Below, piece by piece: positions 8,627 through 22,000 of a stretch of DNA of 64,000 nt (its first letter is position 1; each line of letters starts with the position of its first letter). The translations under genes were made by a program, and so were the position numbers. The notes below the pieces were generated by a model. That model made no database searches, was not told where the DNA came from, and worked only from the letters and a program-made list of their open reading frames with translations. Origin of the DNA: Smittia aterrima (taxonomy: Eukaryota > Arthropoda > Insecta > Diptera > Chironomidae); NCBI GenBank assembly GCA_033063855.1, contig CP093831.1:9610001-9674000 (forward strand), read 5' to 3'.

Positions 8627-11600
8627 TTAGTTCAAATGCATATTTTTCATCAAAGTTTTCTCCTCCGGGGTAAGTTGATCCACCAAAGCAGCAAAGTTTT
8701 CGTTATGACTGAAGTTTCTAATGAATTTTGTAAGAGCTTGCTCCGTGTCTTCATTGAAAATTGGATCCTGCATAAGTTCCTGAAGAAGTTCGTTGTCATC
8801 TTCAGTTGTTTCTTCTGTAAAAAAAGATTTAAATTAATTCAAGAGATTTATTTTTAATTAACAAACTTACCATCTTCAAACATGAAAGCATTCAAGTTCT
8901 TCCCTTGCAACTCTTCAATCTCGTTTTCACTTTCATCATCGCTGTCGTTCAAAGTGTCATTGACAGCTTCTTTGTATTCGCGCAAGTTGGAGAGCTCATT
9001 GATGAGAAGTTTAAAGATTTTCACCATAATTGGGATTTGAACGAATTGTTGAGTAAAAGTTTGCGATCGAGTTCTTCCTCTTGGGCCGTTGTTGTCGACA
9101 GCTTCTCTAATAGTGACTTGAGTCAATCGTTGATCCATTGTCGTGACTCCATAATCAAATAATTTGCACAACGACATAATGGAAACTTTTCTCTCATAGA
9201 GTCCATAGAACATGTGTTGACGTATTAGCCAAGTATTGAAGACAAAGTTTGTAGCAGGCAATCCATCGGGCCCAGGAACGGAGCATAGGAAGTTCATAAC
9301 TGCCTCCATTTGAGTAAGGAACAAGTGAGAGAAAACCATGCAAAGTGACATCATAACGTTGAGTGACTCGACTAATTGCATTTTGCTGATGACAGCTTTC
9401 AATAATAAATCGATTTGATCGCCAAGGAAACTTCCTGCTTTTGTGATGAGTGTAATGATAAGACGGCCAATGAAAGAGGCAGAATATTCAGACGACATCG
9501 GGTTCAGAAGGGTCGTCGTTACTTGAAGAATGGATCGAAGACCTTCTCCGTTTTGGAACGTGCAAACTTGTTCTGGAGCAACTTGCAAGAAGGATCGAAG
9601 ACATTCTCCACCATTTTGCATGACTGAGTGGTCATCAGTACGAAGAATCGCGTTGACTGCAGCTGGGAAAGCACTTTCAATCAGTTGATCGTTTAATCGA
9701 GCTAAAAAGAGAAAACAATTGAGTAAATTTCAACTAATATTAAATTTATAACTTACTGTTCTTCGGAGAATACTTGACGATTGTTTCAAGAATATCCAAA
9801 GCAATATCTTGTAGATTAGCTTTCTTCACTTCAATCTGGCAATTTAGCATGATGATGATAGTTGGTAAAACCTTTTCAAGAAGTGTCTGATGGCAGAAAG
9901 GGTTTTGTGACCAAATCTTCAAAATATCTTGAACGTGCTCGAGAATGAAACGGTCGTCATGATAGTTAAGGAAGAAAGTTTCAACGAGCGGAATAATTCG
10001 AGCAGCAGTCGAAGCTGTGAAGTTAACATCGAACGATAATAGCATTTCAAGAACTTCCAACATCAGTCCAAGTACAGCACTTTGAGCGTTGTTAATCATT
10101 TGCAAGATTCCATCGAGAAAAACTTCAAGTTTGGTCACGAGAAAAGCTTTCCTTTCATTCTCGTTGTCCTTCAAGTTTTCGCAGAATGAGTAAATAGCAC
10201 GAGCAGCTGAGATACGTAAAGTGATTGGTTTGTCAGACGCAATGCTGGTGATTGTTGTGTTGATTGCATCAGAGAAATGAGGAGCACATGATTCAGTTTC
10301 AATATAAGAGCCGAGTATTTGAAGACATCGACCAAGGAGGAACGGTGCAGATTCGTAACCCATTAGACTTTTAACTAAGTTGAAATATTCTAACAAGTTG
10401 AATTGATCTTGACACAGCACCAAATCCTTAAATGCAGAAGATCCAACGACGACCATCGCAGCTTCATGAGTCTTCCACCAATAATGACGATTACTATTTC
10501 GTTCAGCATCCGCCAACACAACGAGCTTGGTTATTGCTTCTGTCAAACCAATCAGGAACTTTTCCTTAAACTGGTCGCCAAGCTTTTGAAGAATGTCTTG
10601 CCCTGAAGTTCTTATACTGTAATCAACTCCTTCTTCGTCCTCGTCTTCAACATATTTCTCACAATCATCGGACCATGTCTCGATTTGATTCTCAGTAATT
10701 TGCATGTAGAGGATGACAATGTAAATCAAATCAGGAATGACATCTTTAACGAAATTGTGGAGCTTTTTATTTTCGATGATCGAATGGACTAACTCGAAGA
10801 TTTGTAGAATCATTTTAACGAATTCGTTCTTCTCATCTTCATCGCCTCCAAACAATTCTTCGCTCTCGTTGACAATTGACTTTATATAGACATCAGCCAT
10901 TTGAGTCAGTAAAGACCAGACAGGAGGTAGAATCACAGGCAGCAACGGTTGAATAAGCTTTGGCATTTCTATAATTAAATAAGTAAATGTGCGGAGAATT
11001 CCAGTCTTCAGCTCAAAGCTGCTGGTGGGTCCATTCGGAACTGTCAACCCATGAATAAGTTTTTCTAAAAATGCTGGCAACACGGGATTAAGAAAGCTCT
11101 GCTGATCCTTTACGTCGATATGTACATTGGCACATTTCAACAGTGAGTATAGAATTTCAACTGAGCAGCTGCGAGTCTTGACATTGAAGATTGACTCCGA
11201 ATCAAAGATCCGATAAACTTCAGACAAGATGATTGGTCCGACATCTTTAACTCTTTCTTCCAACTCGAAAGTGAACTCGACAAGAACTTGCATTGCTCCA
11301 TGCACTGAGTCGTTGCTTCCCGCAAGGCATTTCACGATGATGTCAAACAATTCGACCCAATCGTTAGGCCAGTCGAAGCTTGCGATGCTCGAGATTGTGT
11401 AAGCGACAGTGTTGCGAATCTTTGAGTTGGACGAGTGTAAGCCTTCAGGAAGAATGGTTTTAATTGCAGTTTTCGCTTCCTTCGTAGCCACCAGTTTCGT
11501 TTGATCGTCATCTATATCTAAGACCCAATGCTCGTCGACGTATTTCTTTAACATGACTGAAGCGAGTTGTCGTAATCCTTGATCAAGTGATTCATCGAGT

Positions 11601-11788
11601 GTCAACTCTGCTAAATAAACTCCATAGCCTAAAAGAAATCAGCATTCTTTTTAAATCGTCCTTAGTATCTCGCTTAACTTACATTCTGTGAATTTAAGTT
11701 GACGCAGTCGTTCTTCATTTTCAGGATCCGGTCGTTTCAGTGCGTTGTCAAGCTCGATAAAGATGGCTTGCTTAATTGAGTCGCCCAT
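8627..11788 (-). CDS. Ipo9: Importin-9, nuclear import receptor of the importin-beta family
   Basis: Exons (complement) 11683-11788, 9757-11628, 8871-9701 and 8627-8814 give 998 residues; human importin-9 is about 1041. Introns are 54-56 bp with consensus sites. Family matches run the whole length: RQLASVMLKKYV near the N-terminus, the HGAM-V-EFT block, PELIY-like VIPDLIYIVILYMQITENQI followed by an acidic VEDEDEE loop, HWWK-like HYWWKTHEA, AFPA then TDD, MQNGGECLR, and INELSNLREY before an acidic tail. It is an all-HEAT-repeat, RanGTP-regulated karyopherin; in animals it carries histone H2A-H2B, actin and ribosomal proteins into the nucleus. The start MGDSIKQAIF is the first ATG in frame in exon 1. 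Orthologous to fly Ranbp9. Confidence 0.95.
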
Positions 11789-12052
11789 GACGCGATGAAC
11801 TTGAAATAATGAGTTGTCTACAGGTGAAAATCGTGATGTTGGATAATTTTTATTTCAGCCGGCGCGGCGCGGTTTTAGTTTATATCTTTTTTGTTATTTG
11901 GAAAACGTCCAAATTTGAATTCAGCCGTTAACCTCTAAAATTCTTGAAATTCTTTTATTAAAGATTTGCACAGATCCTGAAAATAAAAGCGATTTGAGCT
12001 TTCGTAAATTTGCGACAATGAACCTGAGCTTTCAAGCCGAATCAAAAAATTC

Positions 12053-12058
12053 TTTATT
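12053..12058 (-). terminator. Polyadenylation signal overlapping the arrestin stop codon
   Basis: On the minus strand the end reads TTAAATAAAG: the TAA stop (12058-12060) shares its last base with AATAAA, implying a very short 3' UTR if this signal is used. Confidence 0.4.
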
Positions 12059-13035
12059 TAATTAAAATTTAATTTCCCAAGCTTTTCAAAGACATCAAAA
12101 CTTTGTGGCGAACTTGATGATGGAATGTCCCTGAGTGGGACCGTTCCAATTGTAATTGGAATTCTCAAGTAAGGACTTCGATGTAAACCGCCAACCTTCG
12201 CCTTGATTAGAAGCTCGAACTTCGTGAAAATGTATTTGCTGAATCGAACATTTGTAGGCTCGACTGGAGGTATTTCCAATGAGAACGTCATTTGACTTGT
12301 CTCTTTCACCGCAACTCCTTCATGTTCTCCTTTTACTAAAAGTTGAAAATCATCTTTGGTACTTATAGAGTTTTCACATTTGAAGTGGCAGATACGATAA
12401 AGGTGAACCAAAACCCGATCCACTTTCACACTCGAGCCGTTCACTATTTTCACATCTACGGACAACATTTGACCAGCCACATAACCGCAGAAAGGTAGCG
12501 CAGCTGTTAGAACAACTGATCCACGGTTGAAAAGAAACTTTTTCGACATTTCAACCTTCAACGGTTGCTTGAGCGCGACATCTTCATAATTTAAGTCCAA
12601 ACCAGTGATGACAGTAAAAGGAAACACGAACGAATGATTGAACTTGAGTTTACGATCCATTTCAAATTTGATTTGATACTCAATGTCCCCGTAGAGGTTT
12701 TTAAAGCTTGAAGGAATGGTCAAGGGAAGTTGGAAACAGAAACTGAACGTGTGTTGACCGACTGGAAGTTCTTCCTCATCTACTGCATAATTTCTGATGA
12801 CAGTTGTTGTTTTCAAAAAATCTTCGTGAGCAGAATATGTTGAGGATGTTGAGGATGACGAACTATTTGAGTTTGTTTCAGTCCATCTCGTTTGAGCGTA
12901 GCCTTCAAGTTTAAGCAGCAGGGCTCGTATCATTCTCGGTTTCTCATTGTGCAAAGTAACTGAACCAGAAACTTCTTGTCCACTGTAAAAAATTCCGTTT
13001 TGATTCCCATTGAAGCTCACAAAGCAGTTCACCAT
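12058..13035 (-). CDS. Alpha-arrestin (arrestin domain-containing protein)
   Basis: Single exon, 325 residues. The start is the ATG at 13035 (MVNCFVSFNGNQNGIFYSGQ); the frame opens further upstream only through a non-ATG codon. N-arrestin domain: about 4-150, with F-Y-S-G-Q-E-V-S-G-S-V and the Y-G-D-I-E-Y-Q-I-K strand. C-arrestin domain: about 165-300, with G-Y-V-A-G-Q and S-x-S-x-x-V-D-R-V-L-V-H-L. Alpha-arrestins are cytoplasmic adaptors that link membrane cargo to ubiquitin ligases. No PPxY motif is visible in the C-terminal tail, so recruitment of NEDD4-type ligases through that motif is not expected. A Ser/Thr-rich insert lies near residues 60-70. It lies 269 bp downstream of the importin-9 start, on the same strand. 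Confidence 0.85.
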   Translation of the reverse strand: MVNCFVSFNGNQNGIFYSGQEVSGSVTLHNEKPRMIRALLLKLEGYAQTRWTETNSNSSSSSTSSTYSAHEDFLKTTTVIRNYAVDEEELPVGQHTFSFCFQLPLTIPSSFKNLYGDIEYQIKFEMDRKLKFNHSFVFPFTVITGLDLNYEDVALKQPLKVEMSKKFLFNRGSVVLTAALPFCGYVAGQMLSVDVKIVNGSSVKVDRVLVHLYRICHFKCENSISTKDDFQLLVKGEHEGVAVKETSQMTFSLEIPPVEPTNVRFSKYIFTKFELLIKAKVGGLHRSPYLRIPITIGTVPLRDIPSSSSPQSFDVFEKLGKLNFN

Positions 13036-15624
13036 ATTTTCTAGTCGACGTGACAACTTAAACTGAAGAAATATTGAGCTTATCGTAATCTCAATTGTTT
13101 ATATTTCGTTGAAATTGGCTGATAAGAACGAGCACCGGTTGATAATAAAATTGCAATTCTCGAAGTTTTATCGGTACGATGAAAATTGTTTGGGAGGAAA
13201 ATGAAATGTGAGCTTTTATCAGCTCGTGGCGTCTAATTTAATTGAAGATATCACGTTTCATGAAGATCACGAATGTTTCAAATGTAAAATAAGATTTTTA
13301 TCATAATTTCTCAGATTTTCTTCACTCAACAAGAGAAAGATAAAAACTTTGAAGAATTCGCCAGACAACGCAAAATATTCAAACTTCTAGAGAAATAATT
13401 TTGAGTAATTTGTTGCGCAATCGTTTGAAGGAAGGGAAAACATTTCTGATCCTCCAGAACTGCGGGGAAACAATTTTCCGCAACTCCAGCCGTCTGAAAT
13501 ATCTCATCATTTTCTACCAAATTAAACAGTCATTAAATGTGATGAGCCAAGAAAAAACTTCCCTTTCCGTTTTCATTGAAAAGTTTTATTTCCAAACGGG
13601 AAAGTTTCCGACGCGTGCGGGGAAAATGCTTCGTACGTCAGATCATTGATGTGAAATCGCTGCGATTGACGGCGGGTAGAGATTTACGTTCGAAGCCACG
13701 AAACGACATTAAATCAAACCTTCAACTGTTCTCGTCGAATCTTTTTAGCGGTATTTTAATGGCAAGCGATATGTTTCGAGCTTCAAATCACTCGAACGCA
13801 TCGAAAGTAAAATTTATTGTATCGTCGAGTTGATTAATCTCAATCGCACAGGAAGATATTCCGACATGATGAAGATGAAAAGCGGGAAAGTGAGAAGAAA
13901 AGGAAAATAACGTGAGCATATGAGAATAATTGAAAGATGATGATGATGATGAAAGCCAAGCGTTGGAGATTACGTTTCCTTACATTATAAATGGGTGTTG
14001 TTAAACGATAGTTATGGCAGATGGGAAACTACAGATTTCACTTCTGCATGATTTCCATTGTATTCCGAAAGGCATCAAAGACCAAAATACGGAAATTATT
14101 ATGTCGAGGAACTTTCTGCCTCACCGCACATCTGGTTGCTTTGAAGGATCCTCAATGTATCATTAGTCGCTATTCACCTGCAGAGGCTGTTGCTTTGGCA
14201 ATTCCTTTAAGCTTAAAAGCTTTTCCTCTCATACATATCTAGAAATGTGAAGGAATTCATCTTTTCTGGGATTTTCATCCGAAGAGGAATTTACAGTTTT
14301 ACATCTTCCCAGAAGTCCCTTTAGTAATTTCGTTCTGAAACTGTAGATCTTATTATTACTTCATCCACCTACAGACATCATGAAAAAGACAAGCAATATA
14401 ATTGTGGCTGAAGCTTAACGCGAGCTCCATGTGTGCATCCTCATCACACTCGAAGCTGTAGCAACATGAAAGATTTTACTTAAATTAAAATTCGTTGCCA
14501 TTTGACTTTGTTGTTGGCTGAACACGACAGCGAAGAAATTAAAACGAATATTTTCATTCGCAGCTGCAGCAAGAGCAAGAACAATGGAAAAGATTCTTAC
14601 GTTTCTAATTTATGGCATTATTATCAGAGGAAGACGATGCTCGTAGCAAGACTTTGCCAAGCATTTTTACGTCAATTGAAAGTTTTACGACAGAACGACA
14701 CACACTAAAAGTTTATTACACGAGCGATTATGCAAATGCTGAGTCTGAAATATGTCACATTGCATGTATCTGTCGACTGCGAGAATATTTCTCTCCCTCT
14801 CGCTTCCCTATCGTCGCAAGCATTAATTAGACTTTACCTCGCCTCTCATAATTTATAGCATTATAAATGTTGTGGATGTGAAGATGATAATGATGAAGTT
14901 ATTGTGCCGTTACAAATTGCAATATGATGTTTAATTAAAATATTATTCACTCACTCTACAACGGAACGTTTCCGCTATGCCACACATTGAAAAGGAATTC
15001 TCTTCTGCATTCTTACCCCCAAGGAGTCGTTTTTGTTTGAAGAAGGTAAAAACATTGAGTCGAAAACAATTTAATTAATTGCATCCGAGATAGTTCGGTG
15101 GAAGATATTTTGAGGGAGACCTAAAAAGGATGAAGATGATGACGTCACTGAAACTTTCGAAAACTTCTAATTTCAATTTACGCTCAAAGTTTCTTCTAAA
15201 TTGCGAGTTGAGACTTTGAAGTTTTGGAAATGTTTGAAGCTTTTTAAACTTTACCTTCGACATTATAGCTTTTCTCGTCATTAACGAGCACATCTCCCAA
15301 CATTTTCGAGATGTTTACGAGAGGAAAACGTTTCTGCATTTCGAAGCCGTGCTCGTGTTGAGTGGGAAGACTTCGTAGGCGGCAGGAAGAAGTTTTGTTG
15401 TCTAATGAAGTGAAAAGTAATTGTGTGAATGTTTCATGGAAACTGATAAGACTTTAACGACTGCATTTCATTTAATTCATTAATTAATTTTGTCATTCTC
15501 ATTATTTACACCGCGGTGGGATCGTTTTACATTTTAATTGAGATTGAACAAGTCTCAGTTGGCGCAGTTTCGTAGTTTACGACGCAGTTGCACGAAATCT
15601 TTGTCGTAATTCAAAATTTTCGTG
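13036..15624. other. Intergenic with probable calmodulin-like promoter at its right end
   Basis: No coding signal. A GATGAT-type run lies near 13937. TCAGTT at about 15556 fits an arthropod initiator for the gene at 15625; no TATA box is evident. Confidence 0.5.
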
Positions 15625-16086
15625 ATGAAGAAGAGTTTGCCTGTTAACTTGAGTGAAGAACAGCTCGACGAGCTGAAAGAGGCATTTGCTGTTTATGATC
15701 TTAACAACGATGGCATCATTACGACCCGAGAGTTGGGAACCGTGATGCGTCAACTGGGACAGAATCCAACTGAAGCCGAAATCTTGGAGATGATTAAGGA
15801 GGTTGACACAAACAACAGTGGCAACGTTAGCTTTGATGAGTTTGTTGTCTTAATGTCAACGAAGATGAAAAACTTGGACACGGAAGCAAATGTCCGTGAC
15901 GCTTTCCGAGTCTTCGACATCAACGACACTGGCGTGATTTCAGCTGCCGAGCTACGTCATGTTGCGACTAATTTAGGAGAGAAATTAACGGAGGACGAGG
16001 CTAATGAAATGATACGCGTTGCTGATTCCGATGGCGATGGTCTAATTAATTATAATGATTTTATAAATATGATGATTTCGAAATAA
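15625..16086 (+). CDS. Intronless calmodulin-like EF-hand protein
   Basis: 153 residues in one exon, starting MKKSLPVNLSEEQLDELKEA. Four EF-hand loops at residues 25-36 (DLNNDGIITTRE), 61-72 (DTNNSGNVSFDE), 98-109 (DINDTGVISAAE) and 134-145 (DSDGDGLINYND). It keeps LGTVMRQLGQNPTEAE and SAAELRHVATNLGEKLTEDE almost as in canonical calmodulin, including the Lys in the LGEK linker that calmodulin trimethylates. Differences from true calmodulin are the basic N-terminus, weaker loop II and III residues, and Asp in place of Glu at position 12 of loop IV. It is cytosolic and Ca-binding, and probably a divergent paralogue like fly androcam rather than the housekeeping gene. Lack of introns suggests a retrocopy origin. 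Confidence 0.85.
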   Translation: MKKSLPVNLSEEQLDELKEAFAVYDLNNDGIITTRELGTVMRQLGQNPTEAEILEMIKEVDTNNSGNVSFDEFVVLMSTKMKNLDTEANVRDAFRVFDINDTGVISAAELRHVATNLGEKLTEDEANEMIRVADSDGDGLINYNDFINMMISK

Positions 16087-19000
16087 CTTTCGAGAGTGCC
16101 CCGTGCGCTCATCAATTAATTTCACTCAACTCCAATCGATAAATCAAACTTTCGTGAAACCTCATTGACCTTCTCAGACCAAACTCATCAATTTACTTTT
16201 CCTCGCCGCACTCATTCAAGGAGGGAATGAGGATAGAGAGTGATACATGACAAATGAACAATCAACCCGTAATTACATAATAATAATCATTGCTCAAGGG
16301 GACAATCTTGGTATCCATTAATCTAAAGAAGTTTTATTGGACTGCGATGGGCACAAATGTACACACTTCCAAGTCGTCTCTCTTTGCTTGCTCTCTTCCC
16401 TTCGTTATCCGATGAAAACATAAAAAATAAACAAACCTGAAGTTTGCTAAGAAAACAATTTATCTTTTCTTTCTTGTTTTGTGTCGTCACCGACAGCCAA
16501 ACATTCTCGCTTTCTTTCTGGGTGAAAGTGTGGATTAATGCAAGCGACGTTTCTATTGTCTCGGAATACGAGTAGACACGCGGAAACACGAGCTTAGCTT
16601 CGAGCGGAGAGCTTTCAGAAGTGAATGAGAAGTTCAGAAGTCTCAGAGGATGACTCGAGAGATGTTTGTCAACTCCTTCGTTTTGTTGCCAATTAAAGTT
16701 CAGACATTTTTTAATATCCGGAGCTGGAAGGATGCGAACGAAGCTTCTCAACTTCACATGATGACTTTTAAAAGTCTAACGACGATTTTCTTTTACGAGG
16801 GACAAAGCTGTGAACACTTTTAAGCGTTTATGTTTCAGTCGTTTCGTTGCGTTTACTTCGACGACATAAAGTGGTTGAATGAATCTCGAAGATTAGCACT
16901 CGATGACGATGAGCGAAATGAAAGTTTCTGAGCGTGTTCGACATCGTGTCAATTGACATTTTAATTGCTACAAAGAGTTTTTGTCCTCGTTTAGTGAAAT
17001 ATGAAAAACTATCGCGCGGTGTCATGATCGATGAGCGTTAGCTCGTATAACGACGACGAGTTAGCAGGAGGAGAACGGAAGGTATCATTATTAAGCGATT
17101 AAGAGTTTGTTGCTTCGTTTTGTTTCAAGCAAACTTTATTTATTATGAGAGTTTCAATTACGAAGCTTAATGAGAAGACGACGCGAAACGGGAATGAGGT
17201 CAAGTAAGAAAAGATTCGACGGAGAATTGTAAAAGTTTTCCATTGATGTCGTCTTCTTAAAATTTAATGTCTTCGAGCTTCCTCCGAAACGGAAAAAAAA
17301 ACTTTGCTAATTCAGCTAATTTATCAAAACTTTTGTCATCAATTTCCAGCGTCGCTTCCTTTCTGGACGAATGACTATAAATAAGCAATAAATCCGGTCC
17401 GAACTTCAAAGCATCGCATGCAAAGAGAGAATAAAGAAAACCTTCTCCTCCTCTTTCCACCTTCGAGTTATGCTCCGATTAAGAAACTGAAAAAAAAATC
17501 ATAAACTTTGCTCCTGTCGGTTGGTGCGGGTAAAATGGATTAAGTTTTCAAATCTTTCGCAAAGTTTCTGTTCTCGCCCGATTTTTCAAATCCGAAGCGG
17601 CACAAAGTATAAATTATTAAGCATTTTGTGTGTGAAACTGGGAGGGGATAAGTCGTAAATATGCTCATAAATTTGCATTCTCATGAATAGTTGGAAAGTC
17701 TCGCTCGCTTTTTTTCACGAGTAATATTTATTGCCTTTTGCATAAATGCAACTATTGCTTGTCTCTCCCTATGCTAAACCATGTGTAGATTCCTCGTGCT
17801 CGAAGCGCATTGATTTGCCAGGCAAATGCAAACTCTTTTACGATCACTCGTGTGATTACATTCTATTTCCCTCTCTTCCCTTTTCGCAGTCTAAAGAAAT
17901 TGTGAAAACTTTGCGAGTTTCAGAGAAGAAAGTCTTTTTATATTTAAAGGCTGTTCATGTAAGAAACATGAGACAAGATTCTTGTCAAGCTTCTCGTGTG
18001 AAGAACAAAGTCAATCCTTAAATTGTGGCAGAGATTTAAGAGATATCAGGGATCGTACACAAACCTCGAAGTCAAAAAAACTTTTTTCAAAAGATTTTGC
18101 GCTCAATTCATTAAAGCTTGAAGTGGATGTTAAGTTAGTCGTTACAATGTAAATTACAAAAGCATTCACTTTTCACATCTCTGAATCTTCTCCGTCTGAA
18201 ATAAGAAAGAAAACTTTTCACTTCGCAAAGATTTATTTCTTTGCTTTCAAAACAGATTTCTTCAACTCCTTCTCATTGAATTCTACAATCATCTCTTCTG
18301 TTATTCCCTCTTTGCATTGTTTGTGCATTCATGATTGTAAAAAGCGTTTTTTATTGCATCGAGCATAAGAAACATCCATGAAAGCTCATTTAAATTCTTA
18401 CAATTTCAAAACTTCTAAGGCGAATAGTCGTCGTCTTCATCCTCCTCAACATTGATTAAATGCAGTTTTAGCTCGGAGTATTGTGCATGTGCTCGTTTCA
18501 AAGCAAATTGAATTGAATTCATTGCATCGCTCGTTTCAGAAATCTCTCTCGTTCACTCACACTTGGAAATTGTCTTTTAATTTTGTTGCGCTATAAATCA
18601 TTTGACATGAGATAAACTGTTCATGCATTTTAAAGAAACTTTTATTCGATAAATAACGACAACTGTGCTCGAGATGGAAGTAGTAGGATGAGAAGATTGA
18701 AACTTTGTGTCTTTACTCGAGACAATGTCGTTCTATTTATTGTAACAAATTTGAAACTTTACGAAATTAATTTGAAAATAAATTTGTTCCAAAGCAAGCG
18801 GACAAGAAATTTCCGAAGGAGGTAGAGTAAACATTTTACTTCAATCTTGAAGTGTACCGAAGTTTTTGAGTCAATATGAATATCACTTCAGCATGGAAAG
18901 CAAACACAAGGAGCTCAATAACAACATTTTAAGTTAAAACTCTTGTTTGCATGATCTCGAGAACTGAATTGAGAAAGCAATTCCGGGAAATGTAAAAGCT

Positions 19001-22000
19001 TTACTCTTGAAATTGTATTTACTTCGTCTCCTGGTGGAAAAAAAGCTCTCAGCTTCATAAACTTTTTAGTTTATCTTCGCTATGAATAATTTATGGATTT
19101 TGTTTGATCGCAAAAGGAAGAGAAAAGTTTTGGTGAACGAAATCGAAGAGAATCTTGAGTCAATCCTTTTTCAAACAGTTGGCGAGATTAGCATTGAACA
19201 AACATGCTGACTTTGCTTTACTTCTTGCCTAGAATGTGATCCGTTTGATGGAAGAAAACACGAACGTGGAAGATTTGCGATAAGAAACTTTCATCTTGAC
19301 AGTCGCCCCATCCGATTCTATCGATTTCAACAAGACTTAGATATCATCAAAGTTTGAAATTGAGCTCCGAGAAAGTTTTAAGACGATTAGCAAAAATCTA
19401 GAAAACTAATTTTGGGGTATAAAGCTTTCAAAGTTAGTCTTTGAATCCTGTGAAGTCAAACATTTGTTACCGAGGTTCTCTGTCTCATCGTTTATTCTGA
19501 GAGATTGATTGACATCAACAAATCGAATCATTCTGTTAAGCAAACATTTTCACTCACAGCGAAGATTCAATCGCGATGCAAAGTTTATGTTAACATCATC
19601 TTAAGAACACTAATCCCATCGTTGACAGACGTGTCTTGGCATTGATTCAAGATGCTTGACATCTTCTACGAACGAACGCAAATATCAATTATCTCATTCA
19701 ATAGATTACACGCGGATTGCGCTAGCGCGATTTGTAAACAAAAGTAAATCGGAAATGATAGAAAATGTAAATAAATGGAAAAGAAAAACCGTTTTCTCTC
19801 TTTTCCACGCAAATACCAAAAGAAAAGAAAATGAATTTGATTACATTGAACGTAATAACAACACAAACCATTTGCAAACGAATCAAAAATCACGCACGCA
19901 AAGTTTTCCGACTTATTTGGTTAAGTTTCTGCCTTCGTTATTCAGACACTCAGCAATTTTTTGACGTTGATGCAAAGGGGAAATGTTGGAATAAAGCCAG
20001 GACCCTAAGGAGACGTTGGTTGGGAATTTACTCGAACGTCAGTCAATCTCTGAAACTTTTGGATGAAAAGCTGTCAATAAATTTCACTTAAAACAAACAA
20101 ATATCAGAGTTCAACGACCTTTCTTCATTCGAAGTCACTGAATTGAGTGAAAAAGAAACGGAAATATCGTTTCTTAAGGTGCGGAGGGAGTTGGATGTAA
20201 CTTTCGCGCAAATACATTTTAATATTCCTTCGGCGATATTTCCTAATCAGTAATGTAAACTGTTTGTCTTAGTTAGTGCCATTAAGGAGCTTTTCCTTTG
20301 GCTTATTTAAGATTCACTTGGGCAGTAAAGCGACAACTTCATGCCATAAATATTTGTTACATAAAAATGACTTTATTAGCCGATTCAATGTTTCATGGTC
20401 AAGGAAAGTCACTCGTTCGCTTTATGATAGGAGAGCAATAAAACCTCCGACTAGAGAAGAGAATCCATTATGCAATGAACGAGCTTTTGCTTTAATACCT
20501 TGAAGACAAAAATATTTATTCTTGTTGTGTAAGCCGCTTTACTCGAGCCATCTTTGTTATCAGGTGAATTTGCATTGTATTGAGCTTCTTCTTCGTCCTT
20601 CCATCTCAGAGCATTAATGTTTTGACGGATTATTTTCTCAAAATTTTCTTTTCTCCTGTTCGTTGGCTGTTTTGAAAGACGGGAAAGAAAAAGTTTCTTC
20701 TTTCGCCTGCCATCAGTTTGCATTGAGTGCGAAGATTCTTCTTTATTATTCTCTAATTTAGCTGAGTACGATTTGCGAGTGAATGGAAAAGTTTCGCGTA
20801 TTCTCTTCTCAAAAGAAAGGAAAGCGACGGATCAAATGAATGTCGGCAAACACCTCAGAACGAATCATAAATTTCGCCTATCAAATCGCAAGCTGTGTCG
20901 TGCGAATGAAGCAAAGAGCACCGCTCAGCAAAACTTTTGATGGATGTTTGTGCAAACAATCACAAATGAGTTTCTATCCATCCGATGCTCGATTAAATAT
21001 TTTCTTATTCTGTGGGCGAAAAACGCTGTGAGAAAAACTGCCATCGCCCATTAGTAGTACAAACACATTGATCAGTAAACAATGGAAGGAAAAGCAGTTT
21101 TATTAGTTATCCATATCAAATACCGCACACACATTGTCCTGAGAATTTCTGTCGTTTTCGTTTTTGTGCTCGCTTCAACCGCATTCTGAAACATGTCAAA
21201 AACTAAATGGACAAAATGGTTTTTTTTTCTCTTTGCCAACGTTGCCATCGTCTTCTTTTTCTATCTAACCCTCTCACTCCACTGTTTAGCCTTCAGCAGC
21301 TGTAACGAGAATTGATCTCTCGGAATGTAAAAGCGATAGACTGAACTGTGACAAATTGTTAACAAGACGCTTTGATATTACGAGCGGCTATTGAGCGGCT
21401 AGAAGTGTTATCGTGTCTCACAAAAAAAACATTCTCATCCTGGCAGATCGGAGGTTCATTTGATATCAGTTGATAGATGTTAATGCCAACCGAATTGCTT
21501 CAATTGCTAAAAGCTTTTTTCTGCCACTGCTGCTCATTGTTTGGAGCTGAGTTGAGTTGAGAGTTCACTCCCTCGCTCTTATGGATGTGAAAGAAGGCAA
21601 AATGTAATATCAGCGTGGCGGTTGAAGATGAAGAAAAGAATGAGACAATATAAATTGACTCCGAAAACGACGAAAGAAAAAAAAACAACAAAAAGCGAAT
21701 TCGAGCAGAGAAGCGTAGAAACTCATCATCTTTAGTCTTATAAACCCTCAACCATCTGTCGTCGTGGAAAGTCGTAACGTGATTTTTGAATTATGAAATG
21801 TTGTGAGCGTCATGAAGCGAGGATGTGTTTCGTTTCGACATGACAAGTAAGACAACTAACTGATAGACATGAACTTTGGGTACAATGATAATCTACTTCG
21901 ACTTGAGTCACATTTTGTCATTCAGCTTCACGTCTTCTTTCCATCCGATCAACACACAAATGAAATAAATTGAGAACAGTTTTCTCATTTCGTGATTTTT

